Shown here piece by piece: positions 62,133 to 64,000 of a stretch of 64,000 nucleotides of DNA. Location of the stretch: NCBI RefSeq assembly GCF_018130825.1, contig NZ_JAFCJS010000001.1, forward strand, positions 744,001 to 808,000, read 5' to 3'. The notes beneath the pieces are model-generated. The model had not been told where the DNA came from and searched no databases. It saw only the letters and a program-made list of their open reading frames with translations. The stretch comes from Bradyrhizobium liaoningense (GTDB lineage: Bacteria; Pseudomonadota; Alphaproteobacteria; Rhizobiales; Xanthobacteraceae). Numbering within the stretch: the first letter of the stretch is position 1; every line of letters starts with the position of its first letter. Both the position numbers and the translations under genes were made by a program.

Positions 62133-63167
62133 ATGACCATTCGAACCAACGTTGTCGAAGCCATCGGCAACACCCCGCTGATCAAGCTCAAGCGCGCCTC
62201 GGAATTGACCGGCTGCACCATCCTGGGCAAGGCCGAGTTCATGAATCCCGGCCAGTCGGTGAAGGACCGGGCCGGCAAATGGATGATCCTGGAGGCGGAG
62301 AAGCGCGGCGAGCTCAAGCCCGGGGGCCTCGTGGTGGAAGCGACCGCCGGCAACACCGGCATCGGCCTGGCGGTCGTCGCCAGCGCCCGCGGCTACCGCA
62401 CGCTGATCGTGATCCCGGAGACCCAAAGCCAGGAGAAGAAGGATTTCCTGAAGCTGTGCGGCGCCGAGCTGATCGAGGTCCCGGCCCTTCCTTTCGCCAA
62501 TCCCAACAATTACCAACATGTCGGCCGCAGGCTCGCCGACGAGCTGCGCAAGACCGAACCGAACGGCGTGCTGTTCGCCGACCAGTGGAACAACCTCGAC
62601 AACGCCAAGGCGCATTACGAGTCGACGGGCCCCGAGATCTGGGAGCAGACCGGCGGCAAGATCGACGGCTTCATCTGCTCGGTCGGCACCGGCGGCACGC
62701 TGGCCGGCACCAGCCGTTATCTCAAGGAGAAGCACCCCGGCATCGTCAATGCCTGCGCCGATCCGCAGGGGTTTGCGATGTACGAGCTGTTCAAGAACGG
62801 CCAGGCCAAATCGACCCCGGGCGACTCCATCACCGAGGGTATCGGCCTCGGCCGCGTCACGCCCGTGATCGAAACCGCCAAGGTCGACGATGCCTTCCTG
62901 ATTCCGGACGCCGAAGCTGTGTCGGTGATCTACGACCTGCTCCTGCACGAAGGCCTGTGCCTCGGCGGCTCCACCGGCATCAACATAGTGGGCGCAATTC
63001 GCCTCGCCAAGCAGCTCGGACCCGGCAAGACCATCGTCACCGTGCTGTGCGATTCCGGCAGCCGCTATCAGTCCAAGCTGTTCAACGCGGATTTCATGCG
63101 CGCCAAGAATCTTCCAGTGCCGGAATGGCTGGAGAAGCGCAGCAACATCAAGCCGCCGTTCGTCTGA
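62133..63167 (+). CDS. cysK: Cysteine synthase (O-acetylserine sulfhydrylase)
   Basis: A 344-residue PLP enzyme making cysteine from O-acetylserine and sulfide. The PLP lysine is Lys-44 in MNPGQSVKDRAGKW. The Asn-loop is VEATAGNTGIGLA, the phosphate-binding loop is CSVGTGGTLAGTS, and GGSTGINIVGAIRLAKQLG is near the end. The ATG at 62133 begins TIRTNVVEAIGNTPLIKL, the standard start; an in-frame TTG at 62112 is not needed. The length is slightly above the 310-325 of CysK, with a C-terminal extension (FMRAKNLPVPEWLEKRSNIK) typical of the group found in alphaproteobacteria and plant-type CysK2 relatives. Confidence 0.93.
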   Translation: MTIRTNVVEAIGNTPLIKLKRASELTGCTILGKAEFMNPGQSVKDRAGKWMILEAEKRGELKPGGLVVEATAGNTGIGLAVVASARGYRTLIVIPETQSQEKKDFLKLCGAELIEVPALPFANPNNYQHVGRRLADELRKTEPNGVLFADQWNNLDNAKAHYESTGPEIWEQTGGKIDGFICSVGTGGTLAGTSRYLKEKHPGIVNACADPQGFAMYELFKNGQAKSTPGDSITEGIGLGRVTPVIETAKVDDAFLIPDAEAVSVIYDLLLHEGLCLGGSTGINIVGAIRLAKQLGPGKTIVTVLCDSGSRYQSKLFNADFMRAKNLPVPEWLEKRSNIKPPFV

Positions 63168-63228
63168 TCGGCAGCGGCCTCCTCACGTCGGGGACGGGCG
63201 TCCACGAGTTCGCGCCGGGGCAGCCGGT

Positions 63229-64000
63229 TTACGCCCGCTCGTCGCCTTCCGAGGCCGCAGCACAATAGTCGCGCCAGAACTTGCGATAACCCGCTTCGAG
63301 CTCACGCGTGTAGATCTCGACATTGCCGGCGGGCGAGGCTGCGATCTGAGCCGGCAGGCCTGCGCGCAACTTCGCCAGAAGCTCAGGCTGCGAGACAAAT
63401 TTCCGGGCGATCTCGATATAGCCCTCGTCATGTTCCGCGACCCAGTCGCCGAGACCAACAGAAGCCACGATCGAGGCGCCGGCCCGCGAGGGGGCGCCGT
63501 TGCCGAGCTTGGTCACCACGGGAACACCCGTGTAGAGCGATTCCCAGCTGCTGATGCCGCCATTTTGCGGAAACGTATCCAGGGAAATATCGACATTGGC
63601 AAAGGCCAGCAGGTGGTCGTTGCGCGAGGTGAAGCCCAGGCAGGTGATGTTCTCCTCGGCAATGCCTTCCGCCACGAAGCGTGCGACCAGGCCGTCGCGC
63701 AACAAGGGTTCGTCGAGCAAACCATTCTTGAGGATGATCCTCGACCCCGGCAGCTCCCGCATCAGGCGCGACCACACACGGATCGCATCATCCGAAATCT
63801 TGTAGATGCGGTTGAACACGCCGAAGGTGACGTAGCCGTTGCGCAGCATCGGCAGCTCCGACGGCTGCAGATCCGAGACGGGCTCCATCGTGATCAGACA
63901 CGGCAGATCGTGGATCTTTTCGGGAAACAGATGCCGGACCGATGGCGGAATGAAAACGGGATCCGCGAGCACATAGTCCATGGTCTGCATGCCCGTGCCC
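63229..64000 (-). CDS. SPINDLY/OGT-type O-GlcNAc transferase, C-terminal part (cut by window edge)
   Basis: The minus-strand frame runs from the window edge to a stop at 63229, at least 256 residues. It has the C-terminal GT41 domain: GMQTMDYVLADP, PMLRNGYVTFGVFNRIYKISDDAIRVWSRLM, SRIILKNGLLDEP, ENITCLGFTSRNDHLLAFANVDISLDTFPQNGG and SSWESLYTGVPVVTKLG, in sections. These match bacterial OGT/SPINDLY-like proteins, which usually carry TPR repeats at the N-terminus, here outside the window. The acceptor is unknown; in alphaproteobacteria such enzymes can modify flagellins or other surface proteins. Confidence 0.88.
   Translation of the reverse strand, partial: GTGMQTMDYVLADPVFIPPSVRHLFPEKIHDLPCLITMEPVSDLQPSELPMLRNGYVTFGVFNRIYKISDDAIRVWSRLMRELPGSRIILKNGLLDEPLLRDGLVARFVAEGIAEENITCLGFTSRNDHLLAFANVDISLDTFPQNGGISSWESLYTGVPVVTKLGNGAPSRAGASIVASVGLGDWVAEHDEGYIEIARKFVSQPELLAKLRAGLPAQIAASPAGNVEIYTRELEAGYRKFWRDYCAAASEGDERA

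Noticed and set aside
61586..63268. 560-codon plus-strand frame over the spacer and cysK
   Set aside because: It runs across cysK in the wrong frame, with Arg-rich composition and no ribosome site.

Overview
The window looks like a chromosomal segment of a Bradyrhizobium-type alphaproteobacterium (Hyphomicrobiales). It is GC-rich with dense, overlapping genes. It carries the dusB(nifR3)-ntrB-ntrC order, a fused ispDF, popZ, FixK-type boxes (TTGAT-N4-ATCAA), FixJ-like and FixK-like regulators, and palindromic repeats that I recognise from Bradyrhizobium genomes. No rRNA, CRISPR array, integrase or intact insertion sequence was seen. Two tRNAs (Asn, Cys) are present.

Layout. 1-11 kb: a cut-off gene of unknown function, SulP and YoaK-type membrane proteins, an AspT-like transporter, a secreted hydrolase and an IalB protein. 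These are followed by two orphan response regulators, a Crp/Fnr regulator without cysteines, MarC, a potassium-channel-like protein and an AI-2E permease. FixK-type boxes lie at 3103 and 10930, and a palindrome family (TGTCCC-TT-GGGACA) sits between the regulators, so this block reads as a low-oxygen or energy-stress island. 11-15.3 kb: a four-gene cassette of exported proteins (trypsin-like protease, lipoprotein, small exported protein, permuted papain-like hydrolase). 15.4-21.1 kb: conserved core genes ntrC, ntrB, dusB, ispDF and pncC/cinA.

21-28.4 kb: MscS, a 59-residue DNA-binding-like protein, one copy of a roughly 0.5 kb repeat, then a six-gene operon for a ba3-type haem-copper oxidase with three cytochrome c subunits (seven CXXCH motifs). 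28.4-38 kb: conserved housekeeping genes (RatA/COQ10-like, lipA, 3-methyladenine glycosylase, valS, popZ, tolC, pcm-like, tRNA-Asn). 38-42 kb: a membrane-stress operon of PspA, a YqiJ-like protein and YqiK-type flotillin. The pspA reading frame continues upstream into about 160 residues that resemble the non-catalytic front half of TnpB proteins. 42-43 kb: the inverted second copy of the 0.5 kb repeat plus two long palindromes.

43-49.7 kb: an apparent five-gene amide or amino-acid utilisation operon: binding protein, fused permease-ATPase, formamidase, AraC-formamidase fusion and RidA. 50-52 kb: small proteins, tRNA-Cys and TapT. 52-61.4 kb: a tripartite RND efflux operon with two different pumps (OprM-like, MdtA-like, MdtB-like, MdtC-like). 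62-64 kb: cysK and the 3' end of a SPINDLY/OGT-type glycosyltransferase gene.

The observations I would follow up first are the TnpB-like/PspA reading frame, the AraC-formamidase fusion, the secreted protease cassette, the seven-haem oxidase operon and the palindrome family around the orphan regulators. All family names come from reading motifs. No database search was run.
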